A stretch of DNA of 64,000 nucleotides from Pezizomycotina sp. ARF18. Its lineage: Eukaryota > Ascomycota. Below the pieces are notes generated by a model that searched no databases, was not told the DNA's origin, and saw only the letters and a list, made by a program, of their open reading frames with translations. Location: contig AZLU01000030.1 in the NCBI GenBank assembly GCA_002224055.1, positions 62,001-126,000 of the forward strand, written 5' to 3'. The position numbers and the translations under genes were made by a program. The stretch's first letter is position 1. Each line of letters begins with the position of its first letter. Below are positions 49,485 to 62,598 of this stretch, piece by piece.

Positions 49485-49815
49485 CGTCCTGGCTCCTGTG
49501 AAGTAGGTACTCGAAAACTCGTGTTGTGAAGAGGTGTTGCTGCTGTTTGAAGAGAGACTGCCAGCTGATGCGGCGGCGTACTGTGGGAAATGTTTGGCTC
49601 CGACGTAGAATAAAGCCAGTGAGGAACAGGGATTGGTGATTTTTTGAAGTTTGGAATAGAGTAACGTGCGATGATTGATGAAACGATATACGATTGAAAT
49701 GAATGTCTATGATAGAGAAGGGGCGAATCCGAAGGGGGATAGTGGGATTTATATATATACTAAAGTAAGTATCGTGGGAGGAGAGGAGGAGGATGATGAT
49801 GATGATTACAGACAA

Positions 49816-50385
49816 GAAGGAGGAAACATTTTTATTATAGCAATCAATATAATATACCTCCTTGCACAGTACCTGGGTACATATGTATTCTCGAAACAGG
49901 CAGGGAAGGGCTGGGCTGACAGGTACCTGAGTATCTGATATGATATTCGTTCGGTAGCAGCGTATGGTGATACAGGAAATGGCAGTGTCGACCCAGCGAA
50001 TTGGGGGGAAAAAAATAATTACATTTTTGTATTTTTATCTTATTTATTTCATTTAATTTATTGATTTATTTGATTGTTTATTTTACATATTATTCTCACC
50101 ATCTTGGTCACTGCCATATGACACTTCTTTCTACTTCGTTCTCCACCGCCATGCTCGCTCTCAATCTTACACACACCCCCTCACGATCCCCTTGTCCTAC
50201 AATTCAAAATTGCACCGTACCCTTGGCGTCCAAATTGCTGATATTACTGATAATTCAGCCTCCGCAGGGATCAATCCCTCCTCGAAGCCTTTCTACTTAC
50301 TATACTTACCTTTTCGTCCTGCTTCATGAAAGGCAACCCCGGTTCCCTTACCCTTTCGGTTCGGAGAACCCGCGTTTAGTTTGTC
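49816..50385. other. Intergenic, upstream of the DUF2235 gene
   Basis: A short ATC/GAT microsatellite lies near 49791-49806, just inside the leader. A 119-codon plus-strand frame starting at 50061 has no recognised family. Confidence 0.4.
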
Positions 50386-50736
50386 ATGAGCTCGACGTCG
50401 ACGGTGTGCGGACGGGGTAACGGCTGTCGCGCGGTCGCAGAAGGCGAGATTGTCACTATCGAGGGAGTATCTTTCGAACCGAAGGGAAAACCTCGGCGTG
50501 GTCAGATCCTTGGATCTATCTTCGCCGCCTTTGGTGAGAAGGAATTTACCGATATCCCTGAAGAAATTTGCTATTTGGTCCTCCTCATCCCATCTTTTCG
50601 AATTTCATGCGTAAGGATCGAACGATATCCTTGTCGATCGAAACATATAAGGCAAAATTTTCACACCGCTGGCACCTGTTTCCTTTCCGTTTTCAACTGG
50701 ACCCTTCTGCTTTTCCGGCTTGTTGGTGATGGATGA
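50386..50736 (+). CDS. Unrecognised open frame, 116 codons
   Basis: Starts MSSTSTVCGRGNGCRAVAEG, then EPKGKPRRGQILGSIFAAFG and EFTDIPEEICYLVLLIPSF. The first 65 codons are protein-like and the rest less so. It may be a gene fragment; no family was recognised. Confidence 0.3.
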   Translation: MSSTSTVCGRGNGCRAVAEGEIVTIEGVSFEPKGKPRRGQILGSIFAAFGEKEFTDIPEEICYLVLLIPSFRISCVRIERYPCRSKHIRQNFHTAGTCFLSVFNWTLLLFRLVGDG

Positions 50737-51915
50737 TTAGTATAGGCTAGCCTCTATTTGTCGGCTTGCAGAAAAACTTTTTTTTGTGTAACCCCTGCGG
50801 AGTTCAGCACCCAGCCCTCCTTAGGCTTAAGCTGGCCAACCACGGTCAACCACCAAGCGGCCTTTTCTTGCTATTTTTGATAGGAACTTCTGCAAGCGCA
50901 GCCTATTTTAGAATACAACCATCAAATTTCTAATGTAATGACACCACACCGTTTCTGTATTCAGGTCGAAAACGGGCTTTCTATTTCATAAGCTCGAAAC
51001 GGAGTCATCGACAGGTATGTGCATTTTCATGGGTTCTTATAAATCATCAATCATAATGAGGCGTGAGAGAGGCTCCCGCGAAGATTGGCCAGGAAATCCC
51101 TTCCGTTTCTGGGAGACATCTGAGATAAGGAGCTAAGTAAGATATTCGGGGTTCGTGCGGAGCACCCGATTGACCACAACAACGAAGGTAAGCAGGAAAT
51201 CAGGTTTTTCTCGACGGGGGCGGGAAAAGCGTGTGTCAAATACATGTTCTTTTTTCGAAGGACTTTTGGATAGACGTTTTCTTTCAGCGGTCGGATACGC
51301 ATCACTTTTTTTTTTTTTTTTTTTTTCCCCGAAAATCGTCAAGGGCGCGAAATTGCCACGAGAGAAGCGAGAAAACGCTTGTGATGAACAGGTCTTCGAC
51401 TTCGAAAGAACATTTCGTCTAAAAGGACTACGGATATTACCGTTCTGCATGCCAGATTTTTCAGCGAAGGGAAGAGCTGAAGAAAAACCGCCCTGGAAAT
51501 ACACTAGCGCTAGCGGCCGTATAATTGTCTAATGCCAAGGCTGTTCTTGACAAAATCACGCTACCAAAAGTCACAAGAGCTTGTTTTTGTAGGGCTGAAG
51601 GATATTAACACTTTTCAGCTTTGGCGGTCAAACCGGTTTGAAAAGAGTTTCGATATATTTGATTTAGGAACAGATATAAATTTTTTTGGTGAATTGCTTG
51701 AAACGATACAGCATAAGTCCCGGAAACTTAAAAAAATAACACCTTCCATACATATAAGCTTCTTCGTTTTACTTATTATGCATTCGCTAGATGAGCTCCT
51801 ATTTGATGTTAGAGGCTTCTGCAAGGGCCGAGAGGCTGAATGGAACGCTCTGGGCCTGGATATATAGCTGACTGGCTGCTTCTCAACAAATGAAAACCAG
51901 ATCCGGACCTTGCTA
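50737..51915. other. Intergenic with overlapping chance frames
   Basis: Frames over 51.13-51.53 kb on both strands overlap each other and include a T22 run near 51306-51326, so neither is credible. A 111-codon plus-strand frame at 51532-51867 has no recognised domain. Confidence 0.4.
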
Positions 51916-53106
51916 CTACTCCCTCGAATCCAAAAGCTCGTAGATGGCCTTGAGCTCCGGAACTTTCCCCTCGAGCTCGTCCCTCGTTTCACGCCAGACC
52001 TGCTCCTGCGCTTTGAGGCCGCTGTTCCTGTTCATGAAGGGAGGGTAACTAACATTACAATATCAATCATTAGCAATCTATATTCTCCTACCTCTCCAAA
52101 AGATAACGAACGAGTGGAGTTAGTAGAAATAAAGGAAAAACACTTACGGCGCAGTGTGAAAATCCATCATAATCTTCCGTGACCCTTCCCATCCGCAGAA
52201 ACACCATTAACAAGCGCCGTCGCACCGATAAGCGGATCCCTCGCCCCCAAATTCATTATCAAACGCGGGATAAGCTTCTCTTTATTCGATTCGTAAGCCC
52301 CGTCCACGCGGATCCCGGATCGGCGCTGTTAATCGTAACGCTCATACCCGTCGCCGTCGCGCGCGCCGCTAGCTCGCGCGCGAAGTAGAGTAGTAATCCC
52401 TTCGAGCGTCCGTACTGGTGTCCTGATCCAACTCCCGCCTTTATTATTGCTCATCTTCTTAAGGTACGATCCGGTCTTCGGCACGCCCATGGTGAAGCTC
52501 GACGGTATATCCCGAACGTCGTGACGAACGTTAGCACCGGCGATTAGCATTCTCCGGCGACGACTTCAACAGCGGCAGGAAGAGCAGCCCCAGCAGCGCC
52601 GTAGAAATAAAGTTAACCTGCACGGACGTCTCCCACCCTTGCGGCGACTCCCTGCGCTTAAAAGACAGTATTCCGGCCGTCATGAGCACGTGGTCTAAAT
52701 GCTCCAGCTCCTCCTCGCCTTCTTCGCTAGCGCTGGCAGTCTTCGTAGTCCATCATGTCGACGCGCCAGACGAGGATGTTCGGATCGGTTTCCCGTCGGC
52801 TTTGAGCTCTGCTTCGATGGATTCTTTGACGGGCGCGCAGTCCATCAGGTCGACCAGGACCAGCGTCTCGACGTCGGCGCGCGAAGATTCTGGCGGCGCG
52901 GGAACCGAAGGCGCCGTTGGCACCGGTTACCATGGCCGTGCGGCCTTTGTAGGACGGCGTGGTTACGGTGGGCTTGTTCTTGCGCTGCTGGACGAGTTCT
53001 GGTAGGGAAGTATTCGCGGAGGAAGAGCGGGATGCCGATTGAGAGGAGCACTGCGAGGAGCGCGATGCCGACGCCGATGGCGAGGTAGAGGGTTCGGGTC
53101 CTCCAT
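51916..53106 (-). CDS. Short-chain dehydrogenase/reductase with N-terminal membrane anchor
   Basis: NAD(P)-dependent oxidoreductase of the SDR family, retinol-dehydrogenase-like fungal group; the substrate is unknown. From the start at 53106, a hydrophobic anchor reads YLAIGVGIALLAVLLSIGIP. The Rossmann motif GRTAMVTGANGAFGSRAARI (TGxxxGxG-like) lies near 52.9 kb. Next are ETLVLVDLMDCAPVKESIEA, NILVWRVDMMDYEDCQ, DHVLMTAGILSFKRRESPQG and WETSVQVNFISTALLGLLFL. The Tyr-x-x-x-Lys region is seen as QYGRSKGLLLYFARELAARA. After a 99-base intron the C-terminus reads YPPFMNRNSGLKAQEQVWRE and ends KAIYELLDSRE. About six frame changes occur while the motifs are intact. Confidence 0.85.
52049..52147 (-). 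other. Intron of the SDR gene
   Basis: GTAAGTG donor and TTAG acceptor, 99 bases. Splicing restores FHTAPYPPFMNRN in frame. Confidence 0.75.
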
Positions 53107-53721
53107 TTTGGACAATTGACGATTGGGGGTTGTTTGGTGGAAGTTGGGGTGAATTGGGAGGAATTCGTTGGAGAATTGAGGTTTTAAATTTCCACGCGTT
53201 GACGTGTGTAATTTTTTTTTTTTTTTTTTATGCTGGGAGCTTAACCCCTGTGCCGGGAAGTTTCGGCCCCGTTCAACCGACAGCTAAAGATTTTTTTGGG
53301 GGAATTTGAGCGTGCAACTACAGCACGCACTAGGAATACGCACCAACCATCACGGTATCAAGCAATAAGTACCTATACTGATGTTGTGAATATATTTGAA
53401 AGCTATATTCAATACTATCCAGATATAGATAGGTAGTTTCAGTATCTTAAGCAAAAAAGTAAAACTGTATTTCTCATCGAGAGAAAAATTTTCAGGTGAC
53501 GTGAATGAAAAAAAAAACCCCTTATTCGCCGCATCGCGTCGTGGAGCTGAAGCTCGGATTCGCAGTGAAATATACGCTAACACTTCCAAATCTAACGCTT
53601 TGGTTCACTACTTGCATAGACACAATTGGATCACTAATATCTACTAAGTACTCAAACTCCTGAAATCATTCGGCGCTATTATCCTAAAATCCTCTAAGAT
53701 ACCCTTTTATAAAACCTCCTC
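53107..53721. other. Intergenic, no gene seen
   Basis: Contains a T run near 53211-53229 and a 79-codon minus-strand frame of low credibility at 53350-53589. Confidence 0.45.
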
Positions 53722-54119
53722 TCAATCGCACTTGCGCACGCCACGTTCTCCGCCTATCGACGTTCTTCGTAAGCTAACAAAAACGACCGGTTTCTTCGTA
53801 TAATTATCCCTCAAAATACCGATATCGGCCCATTTAACACCCAAGCGCGTTGCGTAGATTTCCAAGTCCTTCAATATGCTTTCGAATATACCGTCGCCGG
53901 ATCCTCGTCAGGTAAGGGTAAGTAATCTGGCGCTCGGGGTTCGAGGGAAGATTGGTTGGGTCCAGCTTTATTCGGAAATCTAGTTCGTCTAGGTCGTCGA
54001 TGGTGAAGTTGTATACGTGACACCAAGGCGCGATCGTAGCGCGGGGCGTTACGTGCCGGGATCGCAATATGCGCTCGAGGCGCTGGAACCGCTCGGAGTC
54101 TTCGGCGGAGTGCGGTCTT
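53722..54119 (-). CDS. Unrecognised coding fragment
   Basis: The minus strand reads EDSERFQRLERILRSRHVTP, then CHVYNFTIDDLDELDFRIKL and QITYPYLTRIRRRYIRKH. After one frame change it continues EIYATRLGVKWADIGILRDN and KKPVVFVSLRRTSIGGERG, stop at 53722. A CAG acceptor lies just upstream of the first residue (about 54120), suggesting an internal or last exon. No family was recognised, but the coding look is good. Confidence 0.45.
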
Positions 54120-56496
54120 ACTGCGAGGTCATCCCGTCATCTTTCTCAAGGAAATGATCGCCTCGAGCGGAGATGGAGTAAGAAAAGGAATAAATGGATA
54201 ATACGGACTATTACCGAACTTTTAATATATATTGAGCCTCATTGCGGATACGGCGACATCTGATTGGATATGGGCGATTGCGGTTCTGACTCCCACGATA
54301 TCCAAATTTCGGCCAGAACTCTTTTTTTTTTTTCTTTTTTTTTTTTCTTTTTTCCAAAAAGAAATTTTCCGCTATATTTTTTCTCTCGCTAAAATTGAAA
54401 ATAAATTAGCAAACTTGAAATAAATAGCAAATAATAAACAAAACGCACAACAAATAACAAATACTAGTATACTGTTCAACTTGGCACTCATCGAGCCACT
54501 CATCGGTTATAGTAGTATAATCATTACGCATGCATCCATTAAAAGTTACGTTATTCGGCGGTGATACATTATAGCGTTTTGATTGCCGATACCTGATATT
54601 AGAAGCGTTAACACTTGCTTTCGCCCGCGAAAGCCCTCAATACGGCCACGGCCCTTTCAAAGCGGAACGCGATCTATCAATCTAATATCTTTACAAACTA
54701 CCCAATACGAGGGCGCATAATCTACATGCCTTATACGTCCTGAATACGAACGATACAGAACGTGACATTTCGATCTCCGACGTTTCAAAACCGTATCCCA
54801 TCAAATCGCCTACTATATGAGAAAAGTCATGAACATCTTTCGTAGTGATTGATATACCAGTACCATCCACACGTGTATGCCGATATTATCGTAGAAAGCC
54901 GCTTGGAACCAAATCAATTATAATACCTAAGTGTAAACGAAGACTAAAAAAAAAAAAAAAAACGGGCAGCTGATATCTTCAAGTTATCAAGAACGTCTCC
55001 AATATCTTTCCATACACCGTGCAATATCGAGGATGGTACATAAGCAATGGAGCAACTAGCGAGCTGTCTCGAGACTACGAAGATGGACAACGGAAGACGT
55101 AGAGAAAAGAATAAGGCTATATTAAGAGGAGCTCAACTCCGAGTCGGGCCTGGTTGAAGACTGTAGTTCACGTATTGGCTTAATTCCATTGAAGACTAGC
55201 TTGGCTCGATAAGGCCAAATGGTGGGACTCGAAGAATACGTCGCTTTTCCGGTTAATCCCGACAGGTGCTAGAATGTCGGAAATATCGCGCCTCAAGTGA
55301 CGCTCTATCTTTCGCAAGTATCATAAAGAGTAGAAGTATATCGTCGAACAGTATATAAAAAGAGAAAGATGGCAAACGAATGTTTCACCAACCTCCGATG
55401 TCCGCCTCACTAAAGTCCGCCGATGGGCAGTCGCGTCAACGAGCGAAATCGTAAAGAAGCTAGAATTAATTCGGTATTTTAATCAGAAGGGCGTTTGTTC
55501 TCGAAAGAAAATACACGTAACACACGTGTCATCCTCAAACGAAACGGAAGATAAAATAGAGATCCGGGTGAACAAGGGCGAATCATTTTTGAGAGCCGAA
55601 CGTTCGGCATGCAGTCCAAATATTCGTAACTCGAGTTTCATCGTTTCTTCATAACGCGAATGACAAAAGCATGAAGAACTCGACTCCACGCCCCGAAGAA
55701 CGCCTAAAAATCGCTTGCAGAACATGGCGTCATATCACTCTATGTACCGTGAAAAGACTCGAGTTAGTATACTTGATAGAAGATTCAGAGAATGCTGCAT
55801 GAGTATCGAGCACGATAGACTACAACGATACACAGTCTTATCTGATTGTATTAAATTTATGATGATTAATAAACGGCAAGAACGGGCGGAGATGAATCAG
55901 TCCTCTCGGTAGATTGCGAGCAAGCGGGGAAGAATAAGCGAGAGATGTGGAACGAAGCATGAGCTCACTCGCGAAAATCGCTAGCATAGCCGTCGTCCCA
56001 GATGTAGCTTGAAAATATTATTTACGGGTTCCACACGCGATATTGATACCACCATTCTTTATGAGGCTTGAATGCAGCCTAAATCGCCCACACGGCCCGG
56101 CGATAGAAGCTTGAGGTTATTTACCCAAATTTAACCCTTCACTTCCTTATGCTGAGCCACGATTACACTCCCAGTAACTTAATGTACGGATGATCATGAC
56201 GCAAGATCGGTGCAGAGAAGCCTTTATAAACACTTACTTCGAAGAAAGCCTAGGAGTAGTCGTCGGATTAATGCCTATCGGATGAAAAGTTTCGAAGCGG
56301 GACATACGTAGTCGTCAAAAGCCAGAGTATTGCTCGAATCACGTCAGCCTCGTATAGCCTGTCCAAGTTGTGGCGATGATTTATATGAAGATTGTGATTT
56401 TGTTTGATACGCTGGAAACTACATACGCGAGGATTTAGCCTTTTATTAGTTAAGTAGGGACGTTACTCTTCGTAGGACCTCAAGAGAGAGAGCGGG

Positions 56497-56525
56497 AAAA
56501 AAAAAAAAAAGGGGGGGGGGGGGGG
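56497..56525. repeat. A14 followed directly by G15
   Basis: Two adjacent long homopolymers. A G15 run is rare in genomic DNA and could be an artefact of the read consensus. Confidence 0.9.
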
Positions 56526-57363
56526 ATTGTAATTCGTTCCATACCACTAAGCTCCTTAAGTAGCAGTATTTAAATCAACTGTAAAAGATCTTACAAAAAG
56601 AACGGTAGTAAGATTGGCACACAAAGCAACCGACTCCACGAACAACATGCTACAACTAACTTGGCCCCCCCACCTTTCGAAAATAACTACTACGAACACT
56701 AAGTACAAATCTCACGCCTCGATCTAGTAGTACTATCATAGCACGTATACGGCGAATGGCTCGCGATTTATATGCCCTATATACCACAAAATAGCCCGGC
56801 GTTCTGCCCAAACGATACTTCAGTGAAATGGAGGAGTGCACAAACTAAAAGTTTGACAATCGTTCTAATCTTAGGCCTTGGGCGCGATCATTGCTTTCTT
56901 TAAAACGAAAACATGATTAATAAATCCGCGATATCGATAGAAACTATAAGGAGCTCTCCGCATAAAGAAAAGCGGATCATCTACAAAGCCTCGCACGTCC
57001 TACGCACTACGATACTACAAGAGACGGAAATCACCTAACTTTGTGCAAACCGATCGCGCGATATATGAGGGAAGGAAGAAGTGCGCCGTGGTGATATATT
57101 ACCCAGAAACTCTTAAATCCGAGACCAAAGTCGTCTTACCATAGACGTACTAGGTGGTGCTTGAATTACTCTATAAATAGCGAGGAAAGTTTCGGAAGCA
57201 TGGCCAAGTCAGATTATATTGTAAATATATTACCAAAATAGTCTCACGGAAGAACTCCTCATTCATAAAACATTTCGATGCTGAATGGTAATGGAATGAA
57301 GCACAGCAAAGAATCAGTCTATATTATTAGAAATTTAACGACGAAGTGGCTCATTAAGGGACA

Positions 57364-57888
57364 CGAAATCATACATGTTGAATTTCACTTGGCCTTGACT
57401 TCGTTTGTGTAGAAACCGAAGGGACGGGCATATATCGCTTTTTCTCAATTAATTCTGAATAAATGCTTAAAATGCGGAAGATATCCGTCTCAAGGGCACG
57501 TAGCTGGCGCCCCCTTTCCGGGAATATGTATTACATTGTATTCAAGATATAAATGTAACCTTTTCTATATCGTAAAAGTAGTAAATTTTCTTTTTCGTCT
57601 AGGCATTCTAAACAGAGAAAGACGAAATCATACATGTTGAATTTCACTTGGGCCTTGACTTCGTTTTGTAGAAACCGAAGGGACGGGCATATATCGCTTT
57701 TTCTCAATTAATTCTGAATAAATGCTTAAAATGTCGGAAGATATCCGTCTCAAGGGCACGTAGCTGGCGCCCCCCTTTCCGGGAATATTGTATTACATTG
57801 TATTCAAGATATAAATGGTAACCTTTTCCTATATCGTAAAAGTAGTAAATTTTCTTTTTCGTCTAGGCACCTTCTAAACAGAGAAAGA
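57364..57888. repeat. Tandem duplication whose copies differ only by indels
   Basis: Copy 1 is 57364-57622 (259 bases) and copy 2 is 57623-57888 (266 bases). By eye the two align throughout with no clear base substitution. They differ at eight sites by one or two bases inserted or lost, for example C5 against C6 near 57510 and 57774. That pattern is typical of long-read consensus error rather than mutation. Confidence 0.85.
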
Positions 57889-60800
57889 CGAAAAATCAGA
57901 GTTCCTTACGACTTTCCATATTTACCTAACCAAAATACGACCGACGAGAATCTCATCAACGAGCGAAACAGTATAACGACTAGAAAATTAATTCGGCGTC
58001 TCGGTTCTGGAATCGGGTTTGTTTCCAGACAAAGCATATGCCGTGTATTTATTCATTCAAGGGGGAATACCATACTTCTCTTGATCAAGAGTTGGAGGTT
58101 TTCGATAGTCGACCATTTGGCATGTAGGCTAAAGTCCTGGCATAATTGGGAATTTCCTAACGAAGACGAAACATCGGATAGTTTTTCAATACAAGAACGG
58201 AAAAATGGCTCGTACATCAATATTTTGATACTGATGATGGACCATAATGCTTTTTATGGTTTCGACAAGCCAGAGATACCCTGTCTACAAGCACACTTAT
58301 CGGGCAATAATCGTCAAGAAAAGCTATATGGGAATTGTCCATAATAGAGAACCGTCAATACACGCTCGCGTATCATCGACTCTTTTTCCGCATTTTCGCC
58401 GACGGATACGTAGTAATATGAGCTGAGGTCAAATGCTTGAGCTTGCTCTCTCGGACTGCAAATGTAACTACTCCAGCTTCTCGAACGAAACAAGCTCTGT
58501 GAATTAGATATCTTTAGATACTACAGCGAGTATTTTAATCGGAAAAGCGCAATCGCATAAAGTTTGTTTCACTTCGAGCATTCTCCATACAGAAAGCCAT
58601 TTCTTGAGATCTTCAAATGACTTGACTCTATTCAAACCAATTCAAAAAAAACACATAATGTCGTATACGCCGTTACTTTCGCAAATGTAGTTTCTTCTGC
58701 GTCCGCCCACGACATTCTCCGAAGATAGAAGATGCCAGGAGTTCTTTAATGATATTAGAATCCGCTACTCACTCCATAGATTTTCAGAAACTGTAGTAAA
58801 TGAAATATCAAAGACCCCTTCGATACTAGTGATATTGGTCAAAGATAGAACCCTCCCATAAGCCTTGAAATCAGATGGGGAGGTAGACAAGTGCGATAGA
58901 ATCACGAAATCCGGTCATGAAGAGCTCTACCCCGAACCTCGAGAAGTCGACGCGATATGATAAGTATGAGTTTCCAAGAAGAAAAATTTGGCTCCGAAGT
59001 CAAACGATATTATTGTAGAAGTGTGTGGGTTGCTTAGTGTCCCTCATCGATATCACCATTGCATAGGTATCTGGAAAATATCGAAACACCCATCCCAGGC
59101 GTCGGAAAGCCGAAAAAACGTAGCTGGCAATTATCCTCCGCGAATGCTGCATAGGTGATTGTGGCCAACATGATTAAGTCGTATAAGTAGGTTAGCAAAC
59201 AGGGAAAACTAGGCACTGTTCCAAAATCCAATATCAACCACACGGAAAAGCGGCCCCTTGTGAAATTTGACGGACGGTGATTTTGGTGCATTTGCCTATA
59301 ACCGTGTAATCTTCCAAGAGGCATACCGTGAATACTAATGTGTGTCTCACTCATCAGACGCACGGTAGACCGTCGGAGAAGGTCATAACTCCTCATTAAA
59401 GAGACGCCAGTAGTATTCGATAGCGTATCCATCCAACACTCAGGCCAAAAAGCACACTTCCATTTCACTCTTTCCTCATTCACGAACGCCCAGACTAGGA
59501 AAAACAGATGAAACTCAAGGCAAAGGCTCAGAAAATAGCGCAATGTTGTACGTAGAGAACGTATAACGATCTAGTGTTCACGCGGGCGCATACTATGAGT
59601 TCTTGCCTTTTCCAGAGATCAGACGCCGGAACGTGACGTAGGGGATTACTTGGATAACCTGAACGAATAAAGTTTGTATTTCCCTAATCAACTTGGCTGC
59701 GGAGACTAGGATAGAAAAATGGGATCGGAGAAGTAGAGACAACGATGGAGGCGGTAGAATGTTTCCCACGCGCACGTCGTGATCAATCTTGGAGGTATAC
59801 TTGAGAAGTAGAGGAGAATCCCACGCGCGCTCCCTCGGCTGGTTGCAAGATACAATTCAACATGGCGCTTGAGGAATATTCACTCATACTAGTGGATATC
59901 AGTCATAAAGGTCCAAGCTTCCATATATAGCGAAAAGAAGTTTAGAGGTAAAATCGGATGTGAATACACCCACGAGCGAGGATAGCATTTTAAATAATTT
60001 TTAACAGAATAATACTATCGAGTTCCCCCAAATATAAGTAAGGCTCCTCCGCTGCAACTCGTATCAAGCTCACAGTCTTAATACGTATATGGAACTTTAT
60101 TATCGCGCCGTCAATAGTAAACAGTACCTTTACAACCTAACTCAACACGGATGTCGCCCTCCTAGAAGGTACTAGTGCATATATATCTCAGGACCCATGA
60201 ACCGCCAGCTCATGTGTTCCGGCAAACTAGTAATTGTGGAGGGGCCCTTCGGCTAATTTTTGCCCTGGAAAAAATAATATTCTCAATTTTCCCCCCGCTT
60301 AAAAATTGAAAAATAATTACGAACGAAAGGGCAAAATTATAATAAGCAAGAAATAACGACAACGCACAATTGAAAGGCTACAGTTAACTAAATGCGCGCT
60401 TTATCCAAATACCAGAATGAACGGCTCTACCATAGATCATTCTCTCGGTATAGTACTCAGCGCTCTACGTTTTCGTCAATGACACACGAAGCACGGCCTG
60501 CATTTTGTTCGGAAACTGCCAGTTATATAAGTTTATCTAAGAGTTAAGCCGCTGCCAAACCTCGAACGCTACCACTCCTTCTCATAATTAAGGGAGGTTA
60601 GTAAAAATAATGATATCTACAGAAACTACAAGCAAAGCGTAAAACAATAGGGCGGGAACTGCCAGCCTCCTGCCTATCGGATGAGCATCTTCGCATACAG
60701 AAGGTGACATTTCCCAGCCTCCGAATGTACCCGACGTTAAACGGTATGCGGGCCTGCCACGTGATATGACAAAGTGGCGTCGAGGACGTTCACCCATCGT

Positions 60801-61608
60801 ATCCAGTCTCTCTATCTCTACATCTCATAACTCGTATGAAGACGCCTAGACAGTTCTCAAACGCACCGCACAAGTTCTCTGGAAAAGCTGTAGCGCGTAT
60901 GATCGATAATAATACCGGAGAAGAAGTATTGCGAAACTCCCCGTAAGGGTATGAATCCCAAACGATAGTGGACTAAGTAGAACAAGGAATGAAGCTATAT
61001 TCAAAGGATCCCAATTGCCGAGTCGGCCTCTGCATCATGAGAGCAATTATTCATGCGTATTGAATTCCACTTGGGGCTAGCTTCGTTCCGATACAGTTTT
61101 CGGTATATATCGCTTTCCCCAACTAATCGTGTTTCGTTCATAGAGACCGTAATCAGATCTTACGTCTCATAAGAACGCAGGCAGCACTCATTTTCCCAAA
61201 CAGTGCATAAATTTCTTGCGTTTGCTTGATGGGCCAATAAATCGGTAACACTGTAAATAAGGACTACTACTCACTCTGATATGTCGGTGATCAAAATATT
61301 CACATGCCTTTTTTGAACACCGCTTACCCCGCTCATAAGCTAGAGAAGAGTTTGATGTATCACCAGAATTCGTTACTCACATATGTATTCGTTCATTAAA
61401 CTGAAAGGCCAACAAGGGCTCAAATACTCCTCGATGGATAGATGGGAGGAATTTTCGATAGACGACCGTCCAACGTACATGTGGAGGTTATTTCCTTTTA
61501 GATCTTTTCAGTACACGCAATAACCATAGCCGAGAAGTACGACAGACTTTGACCCAAGAACAAGTTATACGGGAGAAGGTGTTATAGCGATCTTTAATTT
61601 CTGAAAAA

Positions 61609-61842
61609 ATGAGCGAAGATCTGGCCTGCGCTCTGGCACTTGTTGGACAGCAGACACGAGAGAAATATACGGGGAGCGTCTATAACATACCCCCTTCAAT
61701 GCACGCTCGTATCATATCAACTCTCCCTTCAATGCTGAGAATAATGGATAGAGGTGGGAAGGAACGGGAAGTTGATATCTCTTCTCTGATAGATTTCGAG
61801 GCAAGCGAAGAGAATATACGCAAGAAATATAAGATTCGATGA
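61609..61842 (+). CDS. Open piece of the repeated unknown family, copy 3
   Basis: A 77-codon frame reads MSEDLACALALVGQQTREKY, then PPSMHARIISTLPSMLRIMD and ends ENIRKKYKIR. The middle aligns with PSIHARVSSTLFPHFRRRI in copy 2 (about 58352-58400), and the DNA around 61735-61830 aligns with 55855-55950 in copy 1. Retention of related residues in two copies argues that this frame was once translated. Function unknown; it may be a pseudogene. Confidence 0.35.
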   Translation: MSEDLACALALVGQQTREKYTGSVYNIPPSMHARIISTLPSMLRIMDRGGKEREVDISSLIDFEASEENIRKKYKIR

Positions 61843-62391
61843 GCAAACATGAAACTCGTTATCAAAATGCCTGCCGAGGTAGCTTAAAAACGTCTGGGAG
61901 CCGTACGTGCGATATCGATGCCACTATTTCCCACGAATCGTTGGTACAATTTCAATCAGGACAAAGCCCGAATGATAGTCACCTATGATGGGTTCTAAAA
62001 GTCCTCTCGAAAGAGAAATCGGGGATAGTAATCAAGTAGTGTTTATCGGATGAGGCTGCCACCTGCTCATACTTGATGTCGAATCCTAGAAAAAAATTCA
62101 TGGCACCGTACACTACAAGAGCCTAGTATAGTTCATCAAGAGTGCTATCGCCGTTCCATATGAAGCTCGTGGACTTTATTCGTCGCGTCCGGAGCTGGAT
62201 AAGCGCTCTGTTGTTGTGGAAGGATACTACTACCGAACTAACTTACGAAGAACAGTTTTCCTCTTTCTTTATAGGACACGAGCTATAGGCATCGTAGAAC
62301 AGCGAAAACCCGCCGGCGCATATTGTGCAAGACTCAACTACGTGGGCACGGAGCCATTCGCCATACCGGAAAAAGTAGAAGAATGAAGATC

Positions 62392-62598
62392 TGAACAATG
62401 CAGACTAGAGTACAAGCCTGTAGTCGAGAAGGCCGCAATAGCTTGGATTAAATTAAATAAGAGCACTGAGGTCCCGGAACATACGGATCCAAAAAATACG
62501 ATAGAATTTAATGAAAAGCCTCAAAAAATTGTGCAAACATGCCACTCAAAGAAGAGCTTCATAACGCTCTTAAGCTCGGAGGATGCCATAGTATGATG
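62392..62598 (+). CDS. Open piece of the repeated unknown family, after copy 3
   Basis: About 69 codons without a start: QCRLEYKPVVEKAAIAWIKL, then STEVPEHTDPKNTIEFNEKP and KKSFITLLSSEDAIV. Part of its DNA (near 62509-62545) resembles 59500-59545 after copy 2. Protein-like composition, unrecognised. Confidence 0.3.

Noticed and set aside
49485-49815. N-terminal extension of the DUF2235 frame up to 49815 (starting MSVIIIIILLL)
   Set aside because: The hydrophobic start comes from an ATC microsatellite and the family begins just before KRIIICCDG. It is more likely 5' leader.
51133-51532. Long overlapping frames on both strands
   Set aside because: They contain a T22/A22 homopolymer translated as poly-Phe or poly-Lys and mirror each other. 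Chance.
59034-59543. 169-codon minus-strand frame, the longest in the right third
   Set aside because: It runs antisense to the repeated locus, whose copies point to plus-strand coding, and its composition (aromatic- and Cys-rich) is not convincing. No related frame was seen in the other copies.
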